Below are positions 1-10,124 of a stretch of 64,000 nucleotides of DNA, piece after piece. The translations under genes and the position numbers were made by a program. Numbering within the stretch: the first letter of the stretch is position 1; each line of letters starts with the position of its first letter. The notes below the pieces were generated by a model. That model had not been told where the DNA came from, ran no database searches, and saw nothing but the letters and a program-made list of their open reading frames with translations. This stretch comes from Roseovarius sp. THAF27 (GTDB lineage: Bacteria > Pseudomonadota > Alphaproteobacteria > Rhodobacterales > Rhodobacteraceae): the NCBI RefSeq assembly GCF_009363655.1, contig NZ_CP045393.1, positions 1,426,001-1,490,000 on the forward strand. Direction: 5' to 3'.

Positions 1-12
1 CGCCGAGGTGAC

Positions 13-933
13 ATGCGCGGGGTCGTGACGGCGCTTGGCCTTGGCGTGGTGGCGCTGGCGGTCTGGCTGTGGGGCTTTGGCGGTGCGTCCGCGTTGCAGG
101 CCTGGGCGCTGGACGGGCAGCGCGAGGTGCAACAGGCGATGGCGGGTTACCTGCAAAAGCTGCGGGCCGGAGAGGCCGGGGCGCTGGTGGGTCTTTGGGG
201 GATCTGTTTCGCCTACGGGTTCTTTCACGCGGCGGGGCCGGGGCATGGCAAGCTGCTGATCGGCGGGTACGGCGTTGGGCGGGCGGTGCCGGTCAAGCGG
301 CTGGTGGGCCTGGCGCTGGCATCGAGCCTGGCGCAGGCGGCGGCGGCGGTGCTGCTGGTCTATGCGGGGCTTTACGCGCTGGGGCTGGGGCGCGAGGCGG
401 TGACGGGGCTGGCAGACCGGACACTGGCGGCGGTGAGCTATGGCGCGATTGCGCTGGTGGGGTTGTGGCTGGTACTGCGCGGGGCGATGAAGTTGTGGCG
501 GGCGCGGGAGCACGGCCAGGGGCATGCAGCTGCTCACGAGCACACACATGATCTCGGTGACGGTATCTGTTCGACCTGCGGGCATCGGCACGGGCCGAGC
601 GTGGAGGAAGCGGCCAATGTGCACGGCTGGCGGGAGGCGGTCGCGTTGGTGGGCGCGGTGGCGATCCGGCCCTGTACCGGGGCGCTGTTCCTGCTGATCC
701 TGACATGGCGCTTCGGGATCGACCTGGCGGGCATCGCCGGCGCCTTCATCATGGGGCTGGGCACGGCGAGCGTGACCATGGTGGTGGCGGTGGCGGCTGT
801 TAGTCTGCGGACAGGCGTGCTGGCGCGGCTGGCCACGGGCGGGGCAGGCGCGCGTGCGCTGCCGGTGATCGAGATGGCTGCCGGAGCGGTGATCGCCGCG
901 GTGTCGCTGCAACTGGTGGCGGCGGTGCTGTAG
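13..933 (+). CDS. NicO/RcnA-type nickel-cobalt transporter
   Basis: A 306-aa inner-membrane protein of the NicO family, which exports or moves Ni2+/Co2+. The N-terminal segment is hydrophobic. The family signature HAAGPGHGK lies near residues 72-80, and a second conserved block, RPCTGA, lies near residue 220. Between them is a His-rich cytoplasmic loop (roughly residues 160-196: [14 protein letters not shown] and CSTCGHRHG) that would bind metal. Six or so hydrophobic segments are visible. A Shine-Dalgarno-like GAGGTGA precedes the ATG. The TGA inside it at 9-11 may be the stop of an upstream gene outside the window; in related genomes NicO often follows a DUF1007 protein (family knowledge, not seen here). 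The direction of transport and the exact metal are inferred. Confidence 0.85.
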   Translation: MRGVVTALGLGVVALAVWLWGFGGASALQAWALDGQREVQQAMAGYLQKLRAGEAGALVGLWGICFAYGFFHAAGPGHGKLLIGGYGVGRAVPVKRLVGLALASSLAQAAAAVLLVYAGLYALGLGREAVTGLADRTLAAVSYGAIALVGLWLVLRGAMKLWRAREHGQGHAAAHEHTHDLGDGICSTCGHRHGPSVEEAANVHGWREAVALVGAVAIRPCTGALFLLILTWRFGIDLAGIAGAFIMGLGTASVTMVVAVAAVSLRTGVLARLATGGAGARALPVIEMAAGAVIAAVSLQLVAAVL

Positions 934-1046
934 GCGCCGCTGCGCCATGAGTATTTTCGGCAAGAAAAAGGGGGGCGGTGCGCGGAACGTGGCGGGCCGG
1001 TCGAAAGGGGTTTTGCCGGGCCGGGAAAGCCTCTAATGGCTGTGCC

Positions 1047-2435
1047 ATGAGCGGGGGGATGACATATCGTGAGCACGGGCGCGCCGCGCTGAAGCTGGGG
1101 CTGCCGCTGGTGGGCAGTCACCTGGCGCAGATGGCGATCACGCTGACCGACGCGCTGATGCTGGGCTGGTACTCGGTCGAGGCGCTGGCGGCGGAGGTCT
1201 TGGGGGGCACGCTCTTTTTCGTGCTGTTCATTTTCGGATCGGGCTTTGCCTGGGCGGTGATGCCGCTGGTGGCGGCGGCGCAGGGTGCGGGAGACGAGAC
1301 ACAAGTGCGGCGGGTGACGCGGATGGGCGGCTGGGCCTCGGTGCTTTTTGCCGCCTGCGCGTTACCGGTGATGCTCTGGTCGGGGCCGCTTTTCCTGGCG
1401 TCGGGGCAGGAGGCGGGGACCGCCGCACTGGCCGGGGAATATGCCGAGATCGTGGGGTTCGCGCTGTTTCCGGCTTTGTTGGTCATGGTGTTGAAATCGC
1501 ACTTGGCGGCGCTGGAGCGCACGCAGGTGGTGCTTTGGGTCACGGTGGGGGCCGTGGGGTTGAACGTGGTGGTGAACTACGCGCTCATCTTCGGCAATTG
1601 GGGCGCGCCGGAGCTGGGGGTGCGCGGGGCCGCGGTGGCCTCGCTGGTGGTGACCAGTGCCAGTTTCGTGGCGCTGGCGGTCTATGCCGCGAAGGTGACG
1701 CCGGAACACGCCCTGTTTTCCCGGGTCTGGCGGCCGGATCGGGAGGCGTTCGGGCAGGTGTTCCGCCTGGGTTGGCCGATCGGGATCACCAGCCTGGCCG
1801 AAGTGGGGCTTTTCGCGGCCTCGACGGTGATGATGGGCTGGCTGGGCACGATCGCGCTGGCCGCGCACGGGATCGCGCTGCAGGTGAGTTCGCTGACCTT
1901 CATGGTGCATGTGGGATTGAGCAATGCAGCCACGATCCGGGCTGGCAACGCGTTCGGGCGCGGGGACGGGCCGGGATTGCGGGACGGCGCGAAGGTGGTG
2001 CTGGCATTGTCGGGCCTCTTTGCCTTGGTCACGGTCGTGCTGTTCCTGGCGGGGCCGGAGCCGATGATCGCGGCGTTCCTGAACCCCGATGAGCCCGACC
2101 GGGCGGCGGTGATCGCCGTGGGCGTGGGCCTGTTGGCGGCGGCGGCGCTGTTTCAGCTGGTGGACGCGGCGCAGGTGATGGCGCTGGGGCTGTTGCGGGG
2201 CGTGCAGGACACCCGCGTGCCGATGTGGATCGCCGCCGTCAGCTATTGGGTCGTCGGCGTGCCGGTCAGTTACGCCATGGGGTTCTGGCTGGGCTGGGGC
2301 GGCGTGGGCATCTGGCTGGGGCTGGCGGTGGGGCTGGCGCTGGCGGGCGTGTTCCTGATGTGGCGGTTCTGGTGGTGGTCGGCGCGCAACGTGGCGGCCC
2401 GGGTCTTGCAAGAAGACGCCGAACCCGCTAGGTGA
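1047..2435 (+). CDS. MATE family efflux transporter (NorM-like)
   Basis: About 462 aa with 12 predicted membrane segments in two homologous halves, as in MATE cation/drug antiporters of the inner membrane. The first segment carries GLPLVGSHLAQMAITLTD, typical of MatE repeat 1; the second repeat begins near RLGWPIGITSLAEVG. The frame is open further upstream to an ATG at 978, but those 23 residues are Arg-rich and unlike the family N-terminus, so I take the ATG at 1047 (MSGGMTYREH); a second in-frame ATG at 1059 is also possible. The substrate cannot be told from sequence. It ends 49 nt before queC, and the intervening sequence is a riboswitch. Confidence 0.88.
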   Translation: MSGGMTYREHGRAALKLGLPLVGSHLAQMAITLTDALMLGWYSVEALAAEVLGGTLFFVLFIFGSGFAWAVMPLVAAAQGAGDETQVRRVTRMGGWASVLFAACALPVMLWSGPLFLASGQEAGTAALAGEYAEIVGFALFPALLVMVLKSHLAALERTQVVLWVTVGAVGLNVVVNYALIFGNWGAPELGVRGAAVASLVVTSASFVALAVYAAKVTPEHALFSRVWRPDREAFGQVFRLGWPIGITSLAEVGLFAASTVMMGWLGTIALAAHGIALQVSSLTFMVHVGLSNAATIRAGNAFGRGDGPGLRDGAKVVLALSGLFALVTVVLFLAGPEPMIAAFLNPDEPDRAAVIAVGVGLLAAAALFQLVDAAQVMALGLLRGVQDTRVPMWIAAVSYWVVGVPVSYAMGFWLGWGGVGIWLGLAVGLALAGVFLMWRFWWWSARNVAARVLQEDAEPAR

Positions 2436-2440
2436 GCGCC

Positions 2441-2476
2441 CTGCGGTCGCAGCCTACCCGCGTTAAAAAACAAGGA
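2441..2476 (+). promoter_or_regulatory. preQ1-I riboswitch upstream of queC
   Basis: A compact element matching the preQ1 class I pattern. P1 is GCGG (2443-2446) with CCGC (2458-2461), plus a U-G closing pair. The loop UCGCAGCCUAC (2447-2457) is followed by the A-rich tail GUUAAAAAACAAGGA (2462-2476). Loop bases CCU (2453-2455) can pair with AGG (2473-2475) to form the pseudoknot helix. Loop and tail closely resemble the Thermoanaerobacter tengcongensis preQ1 aptamer (UCGCAG loop, AACAAGG tail). The pairing AGG belongs to the Shine-Dalgarno of queC (AAGGA, ATG at 2485), so ligand binding should block translation. Confidence 0.87.
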
Positions 2477-2484
2477 CCAAATCT

Positions 2485-3177
2485 ATGGATACGATCGTGA
2501 TCTGCTCTGGCGGGCTTGATTCCGTGTCGCTGGCGCACAAGGTGGCGGGCGAGGGCACGCTGCGGGGGCTTTTGTCCTTCGACTATGGCCAGCGGCATGT
2601 GAAGGAAGTGGAATTCGCCGCGGCCTGTGCGCGCCGTCTGGGCGTGCCGCACAAGGTTGTGGACATCTCGGGCGTGGGCGCGGCGCTGTCGGGCTCGGCC
2701 CTGACCGATGATGTCGAGGTGCCGGACGGGCATTACGCGGAAGAGACGATGAAGATCACCATCGTGCCCAATCGCAATGCGATCATGCTGGCCATCGCGT
2801 TCGGCATGGCGGCGGCGGAGAAGGCGCAGGCGGTGGCGGCCGCTGTCCACGGCGGGGATCATTTCATATACCCCGATTGCCGGCCCGGCTTTGTCGAGGC
2901 GTTCCAGGCGATGCAGGGCGAGGCGCTGGAGGGCGTGGCCGAGGTGCAGCTGTATACGCCGTTCCTGACCGGGTCGAAGGCGGATATCGTGACCGAGGGC
3001 GCGAAGTGGGGAACGCCCTTTGCCGAGACATGGTCGTGCTACAAGGGCGGGGACGTGCATTGCGGGCGCTGCGGCACCTGCGTGGAGCGGCGCGAGGCGT
3101 TTCACCTGGCCGGGGTCGCAGACCCGACCGCCTATGCCGATGCGCAGTTCTGGAAAGCGGCGACGGGGATCGCGTGA
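2485..3177 (+). CDS. queC: 7-cyano-7-deazaguanine synthase QueC
   Basis: A 230-aa cytosolic enzyme that converts 7-carboxy-7-deazaguanine (CDG) to preQ0 using ATP and ammonia, in the queuosine/7-deazaguanine pathway. The N-terminal PP-loop is ICSGGLDS (near residues 7-14). The C-terminal zinc site is a Cys cluster, CYKGGDVHCGRCGTC, near residues 190-204. Length is normal for the family. The start is fixed by AAGGA about 9 nt upstream, within a preQ1-I riboswitch. The stop overlaps the queD start (TGATG), so the two are translationally coupled. Confidence 0.97.
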   Translation: MDTIVICSGGLDSVSLAHKVAGEGTLRGLLSFDYGQRHVKEVEFAAACARRLGVPHKVVDISGVGAALSGSALTDDVEVPDGHYAEETMKITIVPNRNAIMLAIAFGMAAAEKAQAVAAAVHGGDHFIYPDCRPGFVEAFQAMQGEALEGVAEVQLYTPFLTGSKADIVTEGAKWGTPFAETWSCYKGGDVHCGRCGTCVERREAFHLAGVADPTAYADAQFWKAATGIA

Positions 3178-3533
3178 TGTACACGATTACCAAGGAGTTC
3201 CATTTCTCGGCCAGCCACCAGTTGCATGGGCTGCCCGAGGACCATCAATGCGCGCGGCTGCATGGGCACAATTACATCGTTGTGATCGAGTTGCGGGCCG
3301 AGGCGTTGAACGCGCACGGGTTCGTGCGGGATTACCACGATCTGGGCGCGTTCAAGCGGTATGTCGACGAGACGCTGGATCACCGGCACCTGAACGATGT
3401 GCTGGGGGATGATTGCGTGACCGCCGAGCGGCTGGCGAAACATTTGCACGACTGGTGTCGTGCGCGCTGGCCGGAAGTCACCGCTGCGAAGGTCAGCGAG
3501 ACCCCGAAGACATGGGCGGAGTATCGGCCGTGA
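3177..3533 (+). CDS. queD: 6-carboxytetrahydropterin synthase QueD
   Basis: A 118-aa enzyme that makes 6-carboxy-5,6,7,8-tetrahydropterin from dihydroneopterin triphosphate. All expected residues are visible: zinc ligands His14, His29 and His31 (CARLHGHNY), nucleophile Cys25, catalytic pair Asp68-His69 (LDHRHLN), and the substrate-binding Glu in VSETP near residue 108. The ATG at 3177 overlaps the queC stop. A longer in-frame reading upstream runs through queC and is rejected. It is a useful internal reference for the degenerate PTPS-fold paralogue at 58883-59278. Confidence 0.96.
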   Translation: MYTITKEFHFSASHQLHGLPEDHQCARLHGHNYIVVIELRAEALNAHGFVRDYHDLGAFKRYVDETLDHRHLNDVLGDDCVTAERLAKHLHDWCRARWPEVTAAKVSETPKTWAEYRP

Positions 3534-4258
3534 GCGACAAGCGCCTCATTCGCGTGTCCGAGATCTTCGGGCCGACGATCCAGGGCGAGGGCGCCCTGAT
3601 CGGGCAGCCGACGGTGTTCGTGTGCACGGGGGGCTGCGATTTCCGCTGTTCCTGGTGCGACAGCATGCACGCGGTGGACAACGACTATCGCGACACGTGG
3701 AAGCCGATGACGCCCGAGGCGATCATGGAGGAGGTGGCGCGCCTGTCGGGGGGCACGCCGATCCTGATCACGCTCTCCGGGGGCAATCCGGCGATCCAGC
3801 CGATGGCCGAGCTGATCCGGCTGGGGCAGGAACAGGGCTGTTACTTTGCCATGGAAACGCAGGGGTCGGTCGTGCGCGGCTGGTTCGAGGCGCTGGACAT
3901 GCTGGTGCTGTCGCCCAAGCCGCCGTCTAGCGGGATGACGACCGACTGGGGGCTGGTGGCCGAATGCGTGGAGGCGGGGCAAGGCACGCAGACGGTGCTG
4001 AAGCTGGTCGTGTTCGACGAGGCGGATTTCGCCTATGCGCGCGAGGCGGCGGCGATGTTCCCGCAATTGCCGGTCTACCTGCAGCCGGGCAACCATACGC
4101 CCCCGCCCCCCGATGACGACACGGCGGTCGTGGACCGCGACGGGCTGGAGGCGCGGATGCGCTGGCTGGTAGATCGGGTGACGGAAGAAAAGTGGTATGA
4201 CGCGCGGGTGCTGCCGCAATTGCACGTGACCCTGTGGGGCAACATGCGCGGGGTCTGA
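3530..4258 (+). CDS. queE: 7-carboxy-7-deazaguanine synthase QueE
   Basis: A 242-aa radical SAM enzyme that rearranges carboxytetrahydropterin to 7-carboxy-7-deazaguanine. The [4Fe-4S] motif CX3CX2C is seen as CDFRCSWC near residues 35-42. The N-terminus has the expected [10 protein letters not shown] substrate/SAM region, and LSGGNPAIQ follows in the position of the GGEP-type motif. I choose the GTG at 3530, which overlaps the queD stop (GTGA); an ATG at 3512 in the same frame is possible. Fourth step gene of a contiguous que operon. Confidence 0.94.
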   Translation: MSDKRLIRVSEIFGPTIQGEGALIGQPTVFVCTGGCDFRCSWCDSMHAVDNDYRDTWKPMTPEAIMEEVARLSGGTPILITLSGGNPAIQPMAELIRLGQEQGCYFAMETQGSVVRGWFEALDMLVLSPKPPSSGMTTDWGLVAECVEAGQGTQTVLKLVVFDEADFAYAREAAAMFPQLPVYLQPGNHTPPPPDDDTAVVDRDGLEARMRWLVDRVTEEKWYDARVLPQLHVTLWGNMRGV

Positions 4259-4269
4259 CGGAGGACGGA

Positions 4270-4734
4270 ATGGCGGAAGATATCTACAAGAATCTCAAAC
4301 AGTTGGGCGGTGAGACGAAAGTGCCGCAAAGCCCGGAGGAGGCCGAACTGGAGCGCGTCGAGAACCCGCAGGCCGACGTGGCCTATAACGTGCGGTTCAC
4401 CGCGCCGGAGTTCACCTCGCTCTGCCCGATGACCGGGCAGCCGGATTTCGCGCATCTGGTGATCGACTATGTGCCGGGCCATTGGCTGGTGGAAAGCAAG
4501 TCGCTGAAGCTGTATCTGACAAGCTTTCGCAATCACGGCGCGTTCCACGAGGATTGCACCATCTCGATCGCCCGACGGCTGATGGCGTTCCTGGAGCCGC
4601 AATGGCTGCGGATCGGAGGATACTGGTATCCGCGCGGGGGGATTCCGATCGACGTCTTCTGGCAGACCGGCGAGATGCCGCAGGGGGTCTGGGTGCCGGA
4701 TCAGGGCGTGCCGCCCTATCGCGGACGGGGTTGA
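4270..4734 (+). CDS. queF: preQ0 reductase QueF (NADPH-dependent, type I)
   Basis: A 154-aa nitrile reductase that converts preQ0 to preQ1, completing the free-base branch of queuosine synthesis. The catalytic Cys lies in [12 protein letters not shown], and the family motif ESKSLKLYL and the FHEDC block are intact. Its size fits the single-domain (YkvM-like) form. The ATG at 4270 follows a GGAGGA 11 nt after the queE stop; an in-frame ATG at 4234 inside queE lacks support. Because its product preQ1 is the likely riboswitch ligand, the operon is feedback-controlled. Paired hairpins end the transcript downstream. Confidence 0.95.
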   Translation: MAEDIYKNLKQLGGETKVPQSPEEAELERVENPQADVAYNVRFTAPEFTSLCPMTGQPDFAHLVIDYVPGHWLVESKSLKLYLTSFRNHGAFHEDCTISIARRLMAFLEPQWLRIGGYWYPRGGIPIDVFWQTGEMPQGVWVPDQGVPPYRGRG

Positions 4735-4743
4735 AACGAGAAA

Positions 4744-4796
4744 CCCCACATTCTTCGTCCGAAGAATGTGGGGCGAGAAAATTCGTAGAATTTTCT
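4744..4796. terminator. Tandem inverted repeats between convergent genes
   Basis: Two back-to-back perfect hairpins lie between queF (+) and the lipoprotein gene (-). The first pairs CCCCACATTCTTC (4744-4756) with GAAGAATGTGGGG (4761-4773) around a 4-nt loop. The second pairs AGAAAATTC (4776-4784) with GAATTTTCT (4788-4796) around GTA. The second arm gives a T-rich run on either strand, so the unit probably works as a bidirectional terminator. Confidence 0.75.
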
Positions 4797-4801
4797 GGCG
4801 T

Positions 4802-5065
4802 TTAGCAGGGGCGCGTCACGTAGCCGCCACGGCCGTCCGCATAGGCGCACTGGTTGGTGCGCTGGTTGCGGGCAATGAGAGCGCCGGCGGCGGCACCAGC
4901 TGCAGCGGTAACCACGGTCCAGCCGGCGTTGGCGTCGAATGCCTGTGCCGCGATGGCGCCGGCACCGGCGCCGATGAGCGCGCCTTGCTCTTCGTCGGAC
5001 AAGTTGTCGCAGGCCGTCACTGTCAGGGCGGCTGCGGTCACAAGGGCTGTAATCTTGGTTTTCAT
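4802..5065 (-). CDS. Small glycine-zipper lipoprotein
   Basis: An 87-aa protein with a lipoprotein signal: a basic start (MKTK), a hydrophobic stretch and a lipobox ending LTVTAC, with Cys19 as the lipidated residue. After DNLSDEEQG come small-residue repeats (GALIGAGAGAIAAQAF and AAAGAAAGALIA) that fit a glycine-zipper membrane-associating domain. The C-terminus is CAYADGRGGYVTRPC, with two Cys that could form a disulfide. Related small glycine-zipper lipoproteins are common in Rhodobacterales and in stress-related outer-membrane contexts; the function is unknown. It is monocistronic and convergent with the que operon. Confidence 0.75.
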   Translation of the reverse strand: MKTKITALVTAAALTVTACDNLSDEEQGALIGAGAGAIAAQAFDANAGWTVVTAAAGAAAGALIARNQRTNQCAYADGRGGYVTRPC

Positions 5066-5508
5066 GAGGTCCTCTTTCTTTCTGCTGTACCCTTAACGAG
5101 CTAGAGGCAATCTTGTTCCAAGTCAGATCACATGATTTTCATCCGCGTGAATCTGCATAATCGGGACGGCGGTCGGCGGAAATACGCTTTCGCCCCTCAA
5201 CGCGGGGTCGTCGCGACGTTGCGTCGCCCCGAGTCCTTTGCCGTTGGTCCAAAGCCCCGAGGCGACGATGAAGAGCCACGCATCGGCGCCGATTGCGGCG
5301 GACAGCAGTTTTCGGAGCGGATGGCTTTGAAGACGCCCCTTTAACAGCGTGTGCTGTCTTGCCTGATTGCGACCGGGTCTCGTCAATCGGCGGGCCGGGC
5401 GGGTCGACCGGCCGGTTCGGGCGGTCGAGTGCGGGCAGAAAAGGCTGTTGCTCGGGGCGCTTACGGCTCATAACGGACGGTGGATCAACCCGAAGGACCC
5501 GTCCCCTT
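5066..5508. other. Intergenic region, no gene recognised
   Basis: 443 nt between a leftward lipoprotein gene and a rightward DMT transporter. Both 5' ends face this region, so it should hold both promoters. Short open frames here have no family features and atypical composition. I see no RNA gene and no strong hairpin. Confidence 0.5.
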
Positions 5509-6390
5509 ATGTCACCCGACCGCCCGATCTGGCTGCGGCTCGCGCCGGTCATCTTTCTTTGTCTGTGGTCGGGCGGCTATGGCGTGGCCAAGGTCGGTCT
5601 TGGCTATGCCGCGCCGATGGTCATCCTGGCGATGCGGTTCGCGCTGGTGGTGGCGGCGATGGCGTTGCTGTGGGCGGCGCTGCGCCCGCCCTTGCCCAAA
5701 ACCCGGGCGGAATGGGGTCACCTGGCCATCGTCGGGGTGCTGATCCAGTCGGTCTATTTCGGAATGACGTATTACGCGCTGGAGGCGGGTGTGGCGGCGG
5801 GCACGGTGGCGCTGTTGATGACGTTGCAGCCGATCGCTGTGGGGCTGATCGCGCCGCGCTGGACGGGCGAGCGCGTCGGTTGGAAACAGTGGTGCGGGCT
5901 GATCCTGGGATTGATCGGCGCGGCGGTGGTGATCGGCGCGCGCTCGACGCTGGAGCCGCCGAGCGTGATGGGCTTTGTCTTTGCGATCATCGGGTTGGCG
6001 GGGATCGTCACCGCATCGCTGTGGGAAAAGCGGTTCGGGTTGCAGCACCACCCGGTCACCTCGAACCTCGTGGGCTATGCCGCCGGTCTGGTGGGAATAT
6101 TGCCCTTGCTGGCGTTGCAGGAGGATCTGTCGATCGACTGGAGCTGGCCGTTCGTGGGCGTGCTCTTTTACCTGGTGGTGGGTAATTCGCTGGTGGCGGT
6201 GGGGCTCTTGCTGGCGATGATCCGGGTGGGCGACGTGGCCAAGGTGTCGGCGCTTTTCTTCCTGGTGCCGCCGCTGGCCGCGGTGATCGCTTGGGTCATG
6301 CTGGGCGAGGTGATGCCGCCCGTGGCCTGGGGCGGCATGGCGCTGGCGGGAACGGGGGTTCTGCTGGCCACGCGGAAGGCGGCGCGCTGA
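5509..6390 (+). CDS. EamA/DMT superfamily transporter
   Basis: About 293 aa with ten hydrophobic segments in two EamA repeats; the second repeat starts near GFVFAIIGLAGIVTASLWEK. Inner-membrane export of metabolites or amino acids is typical of the family, and the substrate is not predictable. I take the ATG at 5509 (MSPDRPIWLRL), where similarity to the family begins (PVIFLCLWSGGYGVAKVGL). The same frame is open to 5293, but that part is Arg/Gly-rich with no family resemblance. It is convergent with acs copy 1. Confidence 0.85.
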   Translation: MSPDRPIWLRLAPVIFLCLWSGGYGVAKVGLGYAAPMVILAMRFALVVAAMALLWAALRPPLPKTRAEWGHLAIVGVLIQSVYFGMTYYALEAGVAAGTVALLMTLQPIAVGLIAPRWTGERVGWKQWCGLILGLIGAAVVIGARSTLEPPSVMGFVFAIIGLAGIVTASLWEKRFGLQHHPVTSNLVGYAAGLVGILPLLALQEDLSIDWSWPFVGVLFYLVVGNSLVAVGLLLAMIRVGDVAKVSALFFLVPPLAAVIAWVMLGEVMPPVAWGGMALAGTGVLLATRKAAR

Positions 6391-6481
6391 AACGAACGGG
6401 GGAGCGGAACGAATTGAGCCGGCGCCTGTGGCACCGGCCCCCTTGTCGCGGTGAGGTGGGCAGGAGGCCCACCCTGCGAGG

Positions 6482-8431
<1,950 letters not shown>

Positions 8432-8465
8432 GATTCCTCCCTCGGTGGTCTTGAATGTCTTGCAG

Positions 8466-8501
8466 GCCCGCCCCGGCGGCGAAATCGCGGCGGGGGCGGG
8501 C
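8466..8501 (-). other. GC-rich hairpin between ABC ATPase gene and acs
   Basis: GCCCGCCCC (8466-8474) pairs with GGGGCGGGC (8493-8501) around an 18-nt loop, in the gap between the LivF-like stop (8534) and acs copy 1 (start 8431). No T-run follows on the minus strand, so partial termination or an mRNA-processing/stability stem is more likely than full termination. Confidence 0.55.
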
Positions 8502-8533
8502 ATCCTCCTGGTGGCAGCCTAGGGAGGTTGGCG

Positions 8534-9289
8534 TCAGATGGCCAGATACTCGGCGCGAAGACTTTCGTTTTCCAGCACTTCGGACGCGGTTCCGTCGAAG
8601 GCGATGCCACCCGTATCGAGGATGATGCAGCGATCGGCGAGTTCAAGGGCGCGGACCGCGTTCTGTTCGACGAGGATCGTGGTGATGCCCTGTTCCTTGA
8701 TGATGCGCAGGGTCTTTTCGATCTCGTCGACGATGACGGGGGCGAGGCCCTCGTAGGGTTCATCCAGCAGCAGGACCTTGATGTCCCGCGCCAGCGCGCG
8801 GGCGACGGCGAGCATCTGTTGTTCACCGCCCGAAAGCGTCACGCCTTCCTGGCGGCGGCGTTCGCGCAGCCGGGGAAAAAGCTCGTAGAGGCGGTCGATG
8901 GACCAGCCGATGGGTGGCGTGATCTGGGCCAGTTGCAGGTTTTCCTCGACGGTGAGGCCGGGAATGATGCAGCGGTCCTCGGGGACGAGGCCGATGCCGC
9001 AGGTGGCCGCCTGCGCAGATTTCATGTTGTGCAACGGCTGATGGTCGAGCCAGATTTCGCCATGCGCGAGTTGCGGATTGTCCATCCGGGCGATGGCGCG
9101 CAGCGTGGTGGTCTTGCCCGCGCCGTTGCGGCCCAGAAGCGCCAGGATCTCGCCCTCGTGGACGTTGAAGGAAATGTCCTGGACGATGTAGCTTTCGCCG
9201 TAATAGGCCTGCATCCCCCAGACCGACAGGAAGGCCGGCGCGGTTTCGGCGTGGTTGCGGTGTTTGGAAAAGTCGGGTTTGACGTTCAT
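8534..9289 (-). CDS. Branched-chain-type ABC transporter ATPase (LivF-like)
   Basis: A 251-aa cytosolic ATPase of the HAAT (branched-chain amino acid/urea/amide) importer family. Walker A is GRNGAGKTT, the signature is LSGGEQQ, and Walker B is VLLLDEPYEGLAP, typical of LivF. A 25-residue N-terminal extension (MNVKPDFSKHRNHAETAPAFLS) precedes the ABC domain. GGGAGGA lies upstream of the ATG. Second of the two ATPases in the five-gene importer operon. Substrate unknown; the shared operon with acs and the divergent ScfR-type regulator suggest a short-chain carboxylate or a precursor of one (inference). Confidence 0.9.
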   Translation of the reverse strand: MNVKPDFSKHRNHAETAPAFLSVWGMQAYYGESYIVQDISFNVHEGEILALLGRNGAGKTTTLRAIARMDNPQLAHGEIWLDHQPLHNMKSAQAATCGIGLVPEDRCIIPGLTVEENLQLAQITPPIGWSIDRLYELFPRLRERRRQEGVTLSGGEQQMLAVARALARDIKVLLLDEPYEGLAPVIVDEIEKTLRIIKEQGITTILVEQNAVRALELADRCIILDTGGIAFDGTASEVLENESLRAEYLAI

Positions 9290-9356
9290 TTTTGGGGTCC
9301 TCCCGTCCCGGACCTGATCCGGGACCTCATGGGTTGCTGCGCAATCGGCGGGGCGG

Positions 9357-10112
9357 TCAGGCGCTTTCGCCGAGATAGGCTTCGCGGACCTTGGGGTGGC
9401 CCTTGATCTTGTCCGGCGTGTCCTCGACCAGGGGCGTGCCCTGGGCCAGCACGGTGATGCGTTCGGCGAGCGAGAACACCACGTGCATGTCGTGCTCGAT
9501 GATGCAGATGGTGATGTCGCGCTCTTGCTTGATCTGCTTCAGCAGGTCGATCGTGTTGTTGGTGTCGGCCCGGGCCATGCCGGCCGTCGGTTCGTCCAGC
9601 AACAGCAGGCGCGGGTTCTGCGCGAGGCACATGCCGATTTCCAGACGCCGCTTGTTGCCGCGCGACATGGCCGCCGCGTGATCGTGGCGGGCATCCGCGA
9701 GATTGAGGCTTTCCAGCATGTCCTCGGCCTGTTCGACGATGTGCTTTTCGTCCATCGTGCTTTCCAGCGCGTGCATCCGGAAGGCCCCGTCGCGGCGCGC
9801 GAAGATCGGGATCATCATGTTTTCCAGCACCGTGAGGTCGCCGAAGATCTCGGGTGTCTGGAACACGCGGGAAATGCCCATCTGGTTGATCTGGTAGGCC
9901 TTGCGGCCCAGCACCGACTGGCCGTCGAACATGACCGAGCCGGTATCCGGGATGAGCTTGCCGATCAGGCAGTTGAGCAGGGTCGACTTGCCCGCCCCGT
10001 TGGGGCCGATGATGGCGTGGCAGGTGTTTTCCGCCACTGACAGGTTCACGTCACCCAGAGCCTGCAGGCCGCCGAAGCGTTTGTTGACGTTCTTGACTTC
10101 AAGAATACCCAT
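9357..10112 (-). CDS. Branched-chain-type ABC transporter ATPase (LivG-like)
   Basis: A 251-aa ATPase. Walker A is GPNGAGKST, Walker B is LLLLDEPTAGMA, and the H-loop His is in CIIEHDMHVV. The signature region reads MSRGNKRRLEIG, where the usual Gly-Gln/Glu pair is Asn-Lys; Ser and the first Gly are kept. The start is supported by AAGGAG 6 nt upstream. It lies between the LivM-like permease (12-nt gap) and the LivF-like ATPase. It should form the heterodimeric ATPase of the importer with the 8534-9289 product. Confidence 0.9.
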   Translation of the reverse strand: MGILEVKNVNKRFGGLQALGDVNLSVAENTCHAIIGPNGAGKSTLLNCLIGKLIPDTGSVMFDGQSVLGRKAYQINQMGISRVFQTPEIFGDLTVLENMMIPIFARRDGAFRMHALESTMDEKHIVEQAEDMLESLNLADARHDHAAAMSRGNKRRLEIGMCLAQNPRLLLLDEPTAGMARADTNNTIDLLKQIKQERDITICIIEHDMHVVFSLAERITVLAQGTPLVEDTPDKIKGHPKVREAYLGESA

Positions 10113-10124
10113 TGTCGTCGCTCC

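Noticed and set aside
5123..5386. Minus-strand 87-codon frame in the gap after the lipoprotein gene
   Set aside because: No Shine-Dalgarno, no domain or signal, and composition like the surrounding non-coding DNA.
5293..5508. N-terminal extension of the DMT transporter
   Set aside because: The 72 extra residues are Gly/Arg-rich without hydrophobic character; the transporter fold begins at the ATG at 5509.
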